This document shows positions 40,901 through 50,196 of a stretch of DNA of 64,000 bases, piece by piece. The position numbers and the translations under genes are program-made. Under the pieces are notes generated by a model, which saw nothing but the letters and a program-made list of their open reading frames with translations, was not told the DNA's origin and did not search any database. Origin of the DNA: Ascoidea rubescens DSM 1968 (Eukaryota > Ascomycota > Saccharomycetes > Ascoideales > Ascoideaceae); contig NW_017962915.1 of NCBI RefSeq assembly GCF_001661345.1, forward strand, positions 1-64,000, read 5' to 3'. Every line of letters starts with the position of its first letter. The first letter of the stretch is position 1.

Positions 40901-43900
40901 GATGCAATTTTTGAATTTCAAGATGATATAATACATCTTTCGTCAATGCTTTTTCACAAATTAAAAGGTCCTGCTGTTTATGTATCATCCTATTTTGTTC
41001 ATGAAGTTTTAGATTCTTTGACTACAATTAGATTAAAGGAAACAAGATTGATAAATCCTATCTATGCATTCCATAAGGGTGTTGATGAAACATGCTGGGG
41101 TGGCTTTCAGTTTGATGAATCTCGGTTTTCAAAAGAAAACTTATCATTTGATTGGTACATACCAAGCAGAAGAGAAACTGAATTTGCAATTAGATTTTTT
41201 ACTCTTCATGTTGATGAATGCTTAAATTCTATGAATGAATTGATTAGAAACTCAACTGAAATCAATTCACTGGATGTTTTATCGTTTACTGACGAATTCC
41301 GTAAATGTTTATCATATTTGAGTCATGCCTTATCCGGTATTTCTGGTTTATTGGATCCTAACTTTGATGAGAAAATGTTAGCTAACAATAATAGCTCTAC
41401 CAATTTAATTGGGTTGCTAAACAGCAAGAGAAATATTCAGCCTCATTTATTAAGCAGTAAATTAGCTACAATTAGTAGAATCAGAAAAGACTATAGCGCA
41501 ACTCCTAATATCTTTGAAGATCAGCAACCGAATTCTTCTGGTATTTTAGTTTCAAGCGAAGAGAATAAAGAAGAGGACAAAAATCAAAATGACATAACTG
41601 ATGATAGCATTCTTGAGCAAAATCCTCCTAACAAGCAAGACGATGATTCAATGACAGAAGAGTTAGCTTCTCTTGAAGGGCTCAACATTGAATCTGTGAG
41701 GATGTCTCCTTCCATTTCAACTTCAAGTACTTATAATATTCCCTCCGATTTTTCAACAAATAATATGCTAGGCCCCTCGGGTTCTGGTTTTGATGATGGC
41801 TCAATGACCCCATTGGCAAACCCTTCTCTTACTTTAAGAGAACAAAAGTTATACAATTGCAATTACTTTTTCGGAGATGATAATTATACTAAATATTATG
41901 ATGATCTATATGTCAAAATTAATCAATTGCATAAAAAGATTGGAATGAAGCTACATGATTATTTTGAATTTTTGGTGAAAAATAATTCTAATGATGTGAA
42001 GCTTATCAATATGTTTTTATATTGCTTGAATATTTGGTTTTGTGATGTTGGTTTTGAATCTTCATTAAAAGATATGGATGAAAGCAAAATTGGCTATAAG
42101 TTTATGAGCGATATTCAAGGTATTTACAAGGTCAGAAAGCCTTTTACTAGAATTACTTTGGGGTCAAGAATAATGAAGTACCATCGCCAAAGGTGTTCAT
42201 TGCATGCTAATAGTCGATTCCAAACACTGGCAGATTCTTTATTATTAGAAGATTTGTTGAATTTATCTACCTCTGTTTATTCCGAAATATCTCATTCTGC
42301 TCAAAATGTTTTAGTAGATGCCATGAAAAAAGTTCTGGGATCTTACAAAGTATTGGAAAAATATTTATTTTCTACCAGAGATCAATCAAACAACATAAAA
42401 CCATGCTTTGTGAAAACTTTAGACTCAAAAAACTACAAAACAATCAAGAATTTATTGCATCTTTTCCAATTTAAAAGAATTAAAAACAATGTGTTTTCTG
42501 ATTATAAAAATATTTCAACATTTGTTGAGTTTTTAATTAACTGTTTGTTGTATGATGATACCACTATAAATGACTTAGCTTTTAGTATTTATAAAGATTT
42601 TATTGGTTCTCTCAAAGTCCCAAGTTCTGTTTGTCTTATCGATCTAAAGAAGATTGATTGCATCAAGCCACCAGACGATTTTGCGCAGCATGATATTAAA
42701 GCTGTTAAATGTGCCAAAGATAGAAAAAGAAAATTCTACTTAGATCAACTTAAAGGATTACAGAAACAAATATTAGAACTAGAGAAAAGCAAAAAAAACC
42801 ACTGGAAGTTATCACTTTTAAATTTAACTTTATTGATAAATTTGCAGAATGATATTGATATTGATTTAAATATGGATGTTTTTAGCTTATTGGTGGAAAG
42901 AACAATTGATAAACATCCCGTAATATCTGGAAGGTGCATTAGTGGTTTAACCAAGTTGTTTGATAAAATCAACACTTTATCAATGAATGAATATGTTGTT
43001 TCAAATAGATTCGACTTGAATTTTTTGCCAAAGGAGTTCATGGTAGTAGATACCAATTCAAATCGTTCCAAAATCTCCTATACTCAACCATTTTTGAACG
43101 AAATGAAAAATATTGACAATCCTAGTTATTTCATTGACAATAAAGCGTACATTGGGTGGTTGTTTTGGGACTCAAATCTTACAGTTGTAAATCCTCAGAA
43201 TTTCATTGGCATTAAATTAAAAAAACATGAAGCAGAAATATGCAAAAACCTCAATTTATTGATTACGAAAGAGTGGTTTCAACACTTGGTCCATCTAATT
43301 ATACAAAACAATTATATCAAGTCAAGTTTTCAAGTGTCTCATGTTTATTTGATTGTTATAATTGTTCATTTAATTTCCAACAATTATCTATCACGTATCT
43401 CTTATCAGGATTTGCTAGAAACTTTGGAAAAAACTTATGAAAAAGATGAAAAGAGCACACATATTGTGGTCTGCGAATTTATCTGTGGTCTACTATTATC
43501 AACAAAATACACATTGGAAGAATATATTCCGGAGCGTGATAAAGCCATTAAATCAATGTTGAAAATGATTTTAGAAAATGATTTAAATCCTGAAAACAGC
43601 ACTGTTTGGAAAATATTTTCCTGGTGGATTCCTTCTCATGCTGACACTCGGAGATTCTATCCCGTTATTCGTCAATTAATTGAATTTGAACTTGACAAGA
43701 ATTCTAATTCTGCAGTTATTCAATCAATCAGATTGAAGTACCTCAAATCATTTTTAACAGTTGTCACCTGGAAGTATCTAGATAAAGAGAATTTATTGGA
43801 TTTATTATTGAAAAATGCTTCATTCCCATATGAGGCTGTTAGAAAAGAAATTGGTGGATTGCTTTATGTTACTGTTTTTTCGTTTCTTAACGAATCATTT

Positions 43901-44884
43901 ACTGATGCGTTATCTTTCATTGAATCAAACCAGGTAGATTCTCTTGGTACCGTTCCCTATGTTATGCCTAAACATGTTTTTGCTAAGCTTTGTAATAAAT
44001 TTGATGAAATCGAATTATTGTACTCTAAGATTTCACCAGATGCAAATGTTATGGTAATAATGAATTCAGATTACGTACATGCTTCTAAAACAATGTTATC
44101 ATGGTTAAATCAAATGCTTAGGTCATGTTCTTGTCTTTCGATTATCGGTTTGATCCCAAGTCATATATTTCCATTCTTGTTTAAGTTGGCAACAATGAAA
44201 GATGTTTGCAAATTGGGTAATATCAATTTGACACCATCAATACAAGGTATAGCTCAGATTCCATATACAAAAGGCCAATTACAACCAATTGTTGATATGA
44301 TTGTCAAATTTGGTAAAGTCTATGCTAACAGCTGGCATGAATTACTTCGTTTAATTGTGTTTGTTGAGGTGTTTTACTTCAAGCAAAGTCTAAACCTATC
44401 TGTTGAAGATCGAAGAACATTATTTGAATATATTCAAAGTTTACTTTTTAACTCAAATTTAGAGGTGAGAGAACTCTCAAGTAGCACACTATCAGGGATG
44501 ATTCATGTTGCTCCTCAGGTTCAAAGAGAACTTTTAATTAAAGAGTGTATTGAAAAATTTGGCGCTATATTAACTAATAAAAAAAAAAAGAATAAACTTC
44601 CAAATGGAGCTACTATTAAATTTCATGGAGCTGTTCTAGGCCTTGGTTCGTTGGTGGCAGCTTATCCATACGTCTCACCGCCTCCGAAATGGATTCCTGA
44701 TGTGGTCAGTATTTTATCTAATAAAACCTCTGGTTATTCAGGTTTGGTGGACAAAACCGCTAAAGAGATATTGAGTAATTTCAAGAAAACTAGACAAGAC
44801 ACTTGGAAGGTGGATAGTAGGATTTTTTCTGAGGAACAGTTGGAAGACCTTGAAGGTGTATTATGGAAAAGCTATTTTATTTAA
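37952..44884 (+). CDS. BLM10: proteasome activator BLM10 (PA200)
   Basis: This 2310-aa HEAT-repeat protein caps the 20S proteasome (S. cerevisiae Blm10 has 2143 aa). Family landmarks include LPKLLPYKTENFLDQAKYLS followed by HIVTHLYIAINSLDLQG near 195-230, WTSELKTWIKMKN, HADTRRFYPVIRQ and the C-terminal GAVLGLGSLVAAYPY. The N-terminal 190 residues are Ser/Asn-rich, and a second acidic Ser/Asp insert lies near 285-310. In yeast and human the last three residues (HbYX, YYA) dock into the 20S pocket and open the gate; here the protein ends KSYFI, with Phe in place of the penultimate Tyr. The ATG at 37952 is preferred over one 20 codons upstream. Confidence 0.93.
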   Translation: MSLSDSSNIKSPSGANSTTNSSNNTNNATHNTGSNTKNLQFKNPIQSPVLKPSPFPVQLNISQNLISSPTPIRNNLLNTSRYRPNTPSFLTSRNSSPAPPLSHSNSYSNYNNLNSFLSSTNNSNLNNLNRSSSNLSLYSINSPLQRQRTGDSISNLDPIEQLRLEHYNLDYPINDDLLYNYQFTDRNSRFFSRLKKRNLNLPKLLPYKTENFLDQAKYLSHIVTHLYIAINSLDLQGVISISSNDLNFNAYKNNDQYLSDNEATNNESNNNQNLFEINDHSNSDSDSDSDSDDDDDDVDNLETLSSSSAFTNSKKSSAVVNVRHWTSELKTWIKMKNNMPISLKIDLIKVYYYLSLARGQPIALSAYVDMFVLLIKSDIYILKQFGLRLDYLPLYKEFENIFPHPDASFDTLNKSTHKHLMRLALYANYFFDDSPDTLLQIFQKCLSKYSIPTASLSLSTLYSLLPCSSIHILKFYPSFFHIWQSALKIKNVDSHITSLLARSTEFLLIESSINTRLENLHPATFGKFGYFTLDQFDTLFTNLLNSLKISTNKFGSTSSSSFYTGFSTMIVFSINGSRSLEDDGLLDKLSNIIDIIETYLHPSNTGEWSSNITQFLTSLITQYLRRFNLESFGSLSSLPSENKLNDQITKRFINILLPKILVGIQSKLDVIARLYIASLSALCYLNSELVLSSVLLDFYESLTSDSTPNHRLMAVIRQFTFLGRYFVSTKVFRIHVVKLLSLTIPAIDSNDLNKTLCCLMLILTLASFTPFADLTKSSKTHDNEFIDPNLADDVIQNHLMFLQSKFGGLDDIQFDGMKNQDYFTLDDELEKKALMSSTLGFENLLNQIIYKLFPLVENLPEPSRKEANSENNIQKVLTRTVAVLFESLSDELFEKFSDQFLLFIRKNVYYNANELVSNISGLIVKRDCKKQFPKFMLFLLPRIYEDISENGAGISRSGIDVLPRDQPLFCYLAILNSCALHSYDAIFEFQDDIIHLSSMLFHKLKGPAVYVSSYFVHEVLDSLTTIRLKETRLINPIYAFHKGVDETCWGGFQFDESRFSKENLSFDWYIPSRRETEFAIRFFTLHVDECLNSMNELIRNSTEINSLDVLSFTDEFRKCLSYLSHALSGISGLLDPNFDEKMLANNNSSTNLIGLLNSKRNIQPHLLSSKLATISRIRKDYSATPNIFEDQQPNSSGILVSSEENKEEDKNQNDITDDSILEQNPPNKQDDDSMTEELASLEGLNIESVRMSPSISTSSTYNIPSDFSTNNMLGPSGSGFDDGSMTPLANPSLTLREQKLYNCNYFFGDDNYTKYYDDLYVKINQLHKKIGMKLHDYFEFLVKNNSNDVKLINMFLYCLNIWFCDVGFESSLKDMDESKIGYKFMSDIQGIYKVRKPFTRITLGSRIMKYHRQRCSLHANSRFQTLADSLLLEDLLNLSTSVYSEISHSAQNVLVDAMKKVLGSYKVLEKYLFSTRDQSNNIKPCFVKTLDSKNYKTIKNLLHLFQFKRIKNNVFSDYKNISTFVEFLINCLLYDDTTINDLAFSIYKDFIGSLKVPSSVCLIDLKKIDCIKPPDDFAQHDIKAVKCAKDRKRKFYLDQLKGLQKQILELEKSKKNHWKLSLLNLTLLINLQNDIDIDLNMDVFSLLVERTIDKHPVISGRCISGLTKLFDKINTLSMNEYVVSNRFDLNFLPKEFMVVDTNSNRSKISYTQPFLNEMKNIDNPSYFIDNKAYIGWLFWDSNLTVVNPQNFIGIKLKKHEAEICKNLNLLITKEWFQHLVHLIIQNNYIKSSFQVSHVYLIVIIVHLISNNYLSRISYQDLLETLEKTYEKDEKSTHIVVCEFICGLLLSTKYTLEEYIPERDKAIKSMLKMILENDLNPENSTVWKIFSWWIPSHADTRRFYPVIRQLIEFELDKNSNSAVIQSIRLKYLKSFLTVVTWKYLDKENLLDLLLKNASFPYEAVRKEIGGLLYVTVFSFLNESFTDALSFIESNQVDSLGTVPYVMPKHVFAKLCNKFDEIELLYSKISPDANVMVIMNSDYVHASKTMLSWLNQMLRSCSCLSIIGLIPSHIFPFLFKLATMKDVCKLGNINLTPSIQGIAQIPYTKGQLQPIVDMIVKFGKVYANSWHELLRLIVFVEVFYFKQSLNLSVEDRRTLFEYIQSLLFNSNLEVRELSSSTLSGMIHVAPQVQRELLIKECIEKFGAILTNKKKKNKLPNGATIKFHGAVLGLGSLVAAYPYVSPPPKWIPDVVSILSNKTSGYSGLVDKTAKEILSNFKKTRQDTWKVDSRIFSEEQLEDLEGVLWKSYFI

Positions 44885-45066
44885 ATTTTCTACATTAAAA
44901 TAGCATGATTTTCCGTTGTTTTTTTTATAAAAATACCATTTTTTTTTTGTTTTTAATGATTTATGATTATAGCTGCTTAATCTAGATTCTTGTTTTCAAA
45001 GTTAAGTTAATGTATATTGTAATTGTAAAACGAATAAAATAATTTATGAAATTAGTAGTTTATCTG
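44885..45066. other. short convergent 3' intergenic region
   Basis: AT-rich, T-tract-containing sequence between the convergent BLM10 and zinc-cluster genes; no other feature is seen. Confidence 0.5.
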
Positions 45067-47907
45067 TTAATCATCAGCAGGAAAATCAGGTATATTAAAC
45101 ATTACATCAAACAAGTTGTTTGCAGGTGGTCTTTCCATGTTTTCAAATAAAAAATCATCAATGTTAAAACCCAATGCTTGGTCCAGGTCAAAAGGATTTC
45201 CATTTAATATGGTTGAAACTGGTGGAAGTTGTGTAGATTTAGGATAATTTAAAGTATAATCAAACAGGTTGAGAAACAGTTGTTGTTCAACACTGGCACT
45301 ATTGATTGTTGTGAGAAATGAGTCATGCAGTCCATTGTTTCCGTCAATATTGAATTGTTGATCAACTGGATTGTTGATTGAATTATTTATTGGATTATTG
45401 ATTGGATTATTGATTGGATTATTGATTGGATTATTAATTGGATTATTAATTGGATTATTATTGATTTGTTTATTACCAGTCTGCTCATTTTGGAGATTGT
45501 TCAACGGTTTATCTATCATGTTTCTAGTAATAATTGATTGACCACTCAAAAATTTATGTATGCCTTTCTCATAGAACTCACAATGTGTATTTTGAGGTCG
45601 AGAGTTAGTAGCATACAAGTTAGCAGTAAATTCAGAAAATTCATTTTCTTTTTGAAAATATAATCTAACTGTTTGGTTGAAAAGCTCATCAACATCGTTA
45701 GAGGAGTTATTGTTATTATAGGCTTTAACTGCAATTGTAACCATTTTTTTAATTACTGTTTTTAGGATGGCATGATTTTCTTCTAATTCATGCCTTTTTT
45801 TAAAACCAAAACAATTCATGTAATCAAAACAACATTGTATCATTAATAGTATATCATCTTTAATAGTTGCAGCTTTAGGAAATTGGATAATGTAGCTAAA
45901 TAGAGTAATAAAAGCAACGCTGGGATAGAAAAACAACCAGTTGATAGTTTGAGAAAACGCATCTCTATCGATGATAAAAACTTTTCTTGTAAGTTTAATC
46001 ATTTCTCTAGCAGCATTTAAGTATCTTAGCAAGCATTGATGTTGTATTTTTTCAGTTAATTTAGACTGTTGTTCAGGGTTTGGTTGCAATTTTGTCTTTA
46101 GACCTATCCCATTAGGAATTTGAAAAGCCATTCTATTAATAACTAATGAATGATAATAATAGGCAAATTTTAGCTCAATTACATTGTAGTACTTTTCGTC
46201 AAACAAATATTCAGCACTATCATCACCATATGGAGCTAAAGGATCATTTTCAGTGTTGTAATCATCACTACCCAAGACAATGTCTTTTTTAAAGATATCA
46301 AGTAATGAATCCTGCCAATTATTTAAACCAGTATTTAAATCATCGATGGAACGAACAATATCCATTAAGGATTTTCCCTTTAATGCATTTGCAGAAAACA
46401 AAGTTGTATATGTTTTTGAACAAATTTTAGAGAGTTTTATACGATAAAAAGAAAGTACAGTTGCCAAGCCGGTGTCATCTCTTCTGGCGATTTTATCAAG
46501 ACTCTCTTTTAGTTTTTCATTTGACATGTTTCCTATAATACCTAACACCAATTTAATTGATTTAATATTTATTGTAGGGTCAGAACCAAGCAATGCAAAA
46601 TACTTGAGGTGGTTTTCGTCCATTGAACTGACATCAACATCATTTATAATTTGGGGTTTTCCCATTCTCATACAATTGTCAAGATAATATAAGATGAACC
46701 AAATTCTTTTTTTTTCAATAATGTGCCTGGGACTCAAACCATCATAAGATTCCTTTCTGTGTAGAGATAGTTGTAGAGCTAATCTAATGGCAGTTGATAG
46801 TAATAAATGATTTGCACCATAAGTAGAGAGAGTGTCATAAAAATAGAGGAAAATAATACCTTTAATGGCTTTTAGACCGTCGCCAATAATTGAAATTTTT
46901 TGAAAAAAATAAATGGAGTTCATATAATGGGTGTCCATCAATTCTTTAAAATGAGCTTCAGTTAAATTCAATTTATATTTTTTTAGTAAATCGGTAACAA
47001 TATGAGACCTGTTTTTAGAATGAATTAATTGAAGGCCAATTGAGGCACCAAAGGCAATGATGACGTTCATTATTAGAAAATCTGAGTAACTTAGTTTTTC
47101 ATTTTGATTTTTATTTATAAATAAAAAGTAATGTTCAAAGATTTCAGCAAATTCTTGATTGGAAAATAGAAGAACAGGACCTTTTAAAAGTGAGTTTAAA
47201 TCAAGAAATAGCTTTACAATTTCAATTCTAGGAATGGGAACAACGTTATTTTTGGTACAAGATTCTATCCAGAGTTTTGATTCAACCAAGTTGAGTTTAC
47301 GGATATCAGCAGATAGATCCTGCAAACTGGCAGAGATTTCGAGATAGGAATCAATATCTAGAGGGTTTAATTTTTCTTGCAACCAATCCAAGCCTCTATT
47401 GGAAAAAATAGAGTAGGTACAATGATAAGGAATTGTGTTTTGAAAGCTTAAAGTATCATTGGAGATGCCAGATATGTTATCCAAGCACTTTTGGTCGATT
47501 TCTTGTTTATTTGGAGCGTTTGAGGGAAAATCCTCAGTAGAAGAAGAATCGATAATGGAGCTCTTCGAGTGAATCAATTTGAAATCATCATCATTACTCA
47601 AATCGCAGTCATTGTCGCTGGGAAAACTGCCCAATAAGTTTTCCAAGGATTTCCTTATATTGTTAGAAACAGCAGAGGATTTGAGCAAGACTTGAAGGAC
47701 AGAAGTAATATTATCTAGTTTTTTCTCTAGTATATCGTATTTTGAGACATATTTCTTGGATCTTTCCTGTTCGATATATTCACAAGTGACCTTGAAATGG
47801 GAGCAGCTTTTGCAAGGGAACAAGCCGTCACACTTGATCTTTCTTGAGCGGCAGAAGTTACAGGCTTTAGAAACCCTTCGTTTTTTGCTGTTGGAGAAGG
47901 AGTTCAT
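45067..47907 (-). CDS. Zn2Cys6 zinc-cluster transcription factor
   Basis: This 946-aa protein has an N-terminal binuclear zinc cluster (Cys16 onward, spacing C-x2-C-x6-C-x5-C-x2-C-x6-C; CNFCRSRKIKCDG) with basic residues before it. A short coiled-coil dimerisation helix follows (ILEKKLDNITSVLQVLL). The central region (about 230-650) is the fungal-specific transcription factor domain (LLSTAIRLALQLSLHRKESY, RIWFILYYLDNCMRMGKPQI). Near the C-terminus is an INNP repeat, then an acidic/hydrophobic activation-type segment (FDLDQALGFNIDDFLFENM). Target genes cannot be told from sequence and I do not assign a paralogue. A GC-rich block lies just upstream of its start. Confidence 0.88.
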   Translation of the reverse strand: MNSFSNSKKRRVSKACNFCRSRKIKCDGLFPCKSCSHFKVTCEYIEQERSKKYVSKYDILEKKLDNITSVLQVLLKSSAVSNNIRKSLENLLGSFPSDNDCDLSNDDDFKLIHSKSSIIDSSSTEDFPSNAPNKQEIDQKCLDNISGISNDTLSFQNTIPYHCTYSIFSNRGLDWLQEKLNPLDIDSYLEISASLQDLSADIRKLNLVESKLWIESCTKNNVVPIPRIEIVKLFLDLNSLLKGPVLLFSNQEFAEIFEHYFLFINKNQNEKLSYSDFLIMNVIIAFGASIGLQLIHSKNRSHIVTDLLKKYKLNLTEAHFKELMDTHYMNSIYFFQKISIIGDGLKAIKGIIFLYFYDTLSTYGANHLLLSTAIRLALQLSLHRKESYDGLSPRHIIEKKRIWFILYYLDNCMRMGKPQIINDVDVSSMDENHLKYFALLGSDPTINIKSIKLVLGIIGNMSNEKLKESLDKIARRDDTGLATVLSFYRIKLSKICSKTYTTLFSANALKGKSLMDIVRSIDDLNTGLNNWQDSLLDIFKKDIVLGSDDYNTENDPLAPYGDDSAEYLFDEKYYNVIELKFAYYYHSLVINRMAFQIPNGIGLKTKLQPNPEQQSKLTEKIQHQCLLRYLNAAREMIKLTRKVFIIDRDAFSQTINWLFFYPSVAFITLFSYIIQFPKAATIKDDILLMIQCCFDYMNCFGFKKRHELEENHAILKTVIKKMVTIAVKAYNNNNSSNDVDELFNQTVRLYFQKENEFSEFTANLYATNSRPQNTHCEFYEKGIHKFLSGQSIITRNMIDKPLNNLQNEQTGNKQINNNPINNPINNPINNPINNPINNPINNSINNPVDQQFNIDGNNGLHDSFLTTINSASVEQQLFLNLFDYTLNYPKSTQLPPVSTILNGNPFDLDQALGFNIDDFLFENMERPPANNLFDVMFNIPDFPADD
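45364..45455 (-). repeat. INNP tetrapeptide repeat in the zinc-cluster protein
   Basis: Seven or eight tandem copies of a 12-bp unit (plus strand ATTGGATTATTG and variants) encode NNPI. The copies are nearly identical, so length polymorphism is likely. Confidence 0.85.
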
Positions 47908-48555
47908 GCTCAGTTCAATAGTCTAGTTGAGGCAGCACCAGCTCAACTCAAAACGCAGAGGAAAAAGTAAGGAGATTAATCAGTCAAGGCAACGATCTGC
48001 TGGGCAATGCAGCATGAACGGAAGCAGCGTCAGGGGAAGAAGCACAACGGCGACACAGCTGCAGCTCCGGTAGCAAGAACCGCTGTGGCGGTGTTTCTGC
48101 CGCACCGACTATTTCGGAAGCACGGTCAGGGTCCCGAAGGAGGCGGAACGGAGGAGGACGGTTCTTCTGGAGCCCGTGGCGGCTATTGCCGTTTTCGAAA
48201 GCTGGTTCTTTTAGGAAACGAGCAAAGCACGATATATTAAAGACATTAACAATAAGCAAGCACTCATAAAAAGTATGGTACAAAACAATCTACAAAACTA
48301 AAGATGAAAATAAAAATAAAAGTGAAAGTGAAAATACAAAAAACAAAACCTACAGACCAATTTAACATCATCCAAAGTTGTAACCAACTCAAAGCAACAC
48401 AAAAAATTATAACAAAAACATCAGCAAAAGACATAACTAAAATAATACAACTAAAATAATACAACTAAAATAATACAACTAAAACAAAAAATGAACAAAC
48501 AGAATGAAAAGAAGACAAAAGATTGTATAGCATTGAATTCAAATTTTTATTTCTG
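47908..48555. promoter_or_regulatory. zinc-cluster gene promoter and 3' end of the DUF2841 gene
   Basis: A strongly GC-rich block (about 48020-48200) lies 110-290 bases upstream of the zinc-cluster start, in AT-rich surroundings. An A-rich stretch with a 14-bp tandem repeat follows. ORFs inside the GC-rich block (48007-48283) are Gly/Arg/Ala-rich and look compositional. Confidence 0.45.
48437..48478. repeat. 14-bp tandem repeat, 3 copies
   Basis: The unit CTAAAATAATACAA occurs three times without change, followed by CTAAAAC. Confidence 0.85.
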
Positions 48556-50196
48556 CTAACCCCTTCTGGGTTTTTTAAGCGAGTTTTGCATGTCTTGAGA
48601 ATTTTGTCTTTTCTTATTTGAACCTACTATATTAGTGGTTTCGGGACGATCATTGAGATATGAGGGATCTGTTGAACTCTGCGTTTCAATATCATCAGAT
48701 GAGTTATTTTCATTCAAATTATTTAATATCTGATAAAAATCTTCTGGTAGAAAATTTGAAGTATTAACATCTATATTTTCTGAATATTCGCTTGAACTAT
48801 GTTCAAGACTTATATTAAGATTCAAGTCTGAACTTAAATTAGGTCCCAAGTTTGAATTGGAAAGTAAACCAGCACCTGAGTAAAAAGTATTCAAGTTCAT
48901 ATAATTATTCAAATTATGAATTTGTTCATTATCTCTATTACCGGTTGATTGAGTAATGTTGTCAATATCATTTCCCATGGTTTGCTTGTTTGTTTGAGAT
49001 TTTGAAATAATATCATTTCCAAAAACATTTGAGTCACAACAACCCTGATATATAATTGATTTGTCGAAAACCGAACTGTTCAGACTAAATTTTTGTTCAC
49101 TTTTTGGTGTTGATTTTAATAAAGTTGACAGAGTCACTATATTGTTATTTTCCGATCTATTAAGACTTTTACACTTGTTTTCAATTAATTGGTGCAATGA
49201 CTGACATCTAACTTCATAGCTTGAAAAAAAACACCAATGGATATATCCACCTTTATCAAAATATTTTTGATGTAAGTATTTGCTAATATATTCTCTTTTG
49301 TTTTTTAAAACACCTCCTGCACTTTTTTTTACTTTAGATAAATCGGTAACTTCAATAAATTTATTAAAGTCATCAAAATCTTTTCCATCATTATAAAATT
49401 GAATTAATTTATACTTGTTAACATAATGTGCAATGTAAAAAACTTCATCCATCAACGCCATAATTGCTGGACAATTAACTTTATTTCTACTGAAATACAA
49501 TGTTCTTCTTAGTTTTGAAACAAAATCAAAATACTCTTCTCCTAAAAAAGAGTATGTTGGATTTCCCTTTTTGTCTTTTATATTCAATCTTTCATCTCGT
49601 ATGTCCATTAAAAGCAAATGCAACACAACTGCTATTCTATCTTCTCTCTTCATATGGTCTGGCTCAGTATGTTTGGTATTAGGAGGCCACCAAGGAGGAA
49701 GATTTGATCCACTGTAAGGATATTGGCTTTGTTTTTTTTTATGAATCACAACAATCCACGCTTTTAGAATTTCTTTTAAATCATCTTGTCCAATAAAATC
49801 TAAAACTGTACTTATATGTGCACTGACTTCCTCCTCATTAGTTATATCTAACTGAGATGTTCTATGATCACCATTAAAAATAGCCTTTAAAGGTGGATGG
49901 AATTTGATATATAGAATTGAAGATCTCTTACTAATTTCCTCTAAAGTTTTGATGGTGCTTCTAACAGGACTGATAGGAGAAAATGTTTCTGTCTTTAAAA
50001 TTTTTGTTAATGTGTTCAATATTTTATCGTTTTTAAAAACCTCTTTTAGATGTTTTTCATAATTACTAAACTGATTAGATGAATGAATAAAAGGTGATTC
50101 ATTGGATTCAGCCTGCTTTTCAATTAAAAAAAGATACTTTTTCTTTTCAAGATCTTTACAATTATCATGAATCGTATGAACAAAATTTGAAAACAT
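48556..50196 (-). CDS. YDR124W-like helical-bundle (DUF2841) protein
   Basis: In this 546-aa protein, residues about 95-345 carry the conserved domain of S. cerevisiae YDR124W and relatives: SNLPPWWPPNTKHTEPDHMK with the PPWWP signature, then KREDRIAVVLHLLL and later YFDKGGYIHWCFFSSYE. The remainder is Asn/Ser/Asp-rich and disordered, ending in a basic cluster (KKRQNSQDM, KKPRRG) that may be a nuclear signal. The family is fungal and of unknown biochemical function; YDR124W is pheromone-induced in S. cerevisiae, and an Aspergillus homologue lies in a subtelomeric hrmA-type cluster. It is longer than YDR124W (324 aa). Confidence 0.72.
   Translation of the reverse strand: MFSNFVHTIHDNCKDLEKKKYLFLIEKQAESNESPFIHSSNQFSNYEKHLKEVFKNDKILNTLTKILKTETFSPISPVRSTIKTLEEISKRSSILYIKFHPPLKAIFNGDHRTSQLDITNEEEVSAHISTVLDFIGQDDLKEILKAWIVVIHKKKQSQYPYSGSNLPPWWPPNTKHTEPDHMKREDRIAVVLHLLLMDIRDERLNIKDKKGNPTYSFLGEEYFDFVSKLRRTLYFSRNKVNCPAIMALMDEVFYIAHYVNKYKLIQFYNDGKDFDDFNKFIEVTDLSKVKKSAGGVLKNKREYISKYLHQKYFDKGGYIHWCFFSSYEVRCQSLHQLIENKCKSLNRSENNNIVTLSTLLKSTPKSEQKFSLNSSVFDKSIIYQGCCDSNVFGNDIISKSQTNKQTMGNDIDNITQSTGNRDNEQIHNLNNYMNLNTFYSGAGLLSNSNLGPNLSSDLNLNISLEHSSSEYSENIDVNTSNFLPEDFYQILNNLNENNSSDDIETQSSTDPSYLNDRPETTNIVGSNKKRQNSQDMQNSLKKPRRG

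Noticed and set aside
48007-48283. Overlapping ORFs on both strands in the GC-rich block upstream of the zinc-cluster gene
   Set aside because: Gly/Arg/Ala/Pro-rich translation in several frames at once is a GC-composition effect, not evidence of coding.
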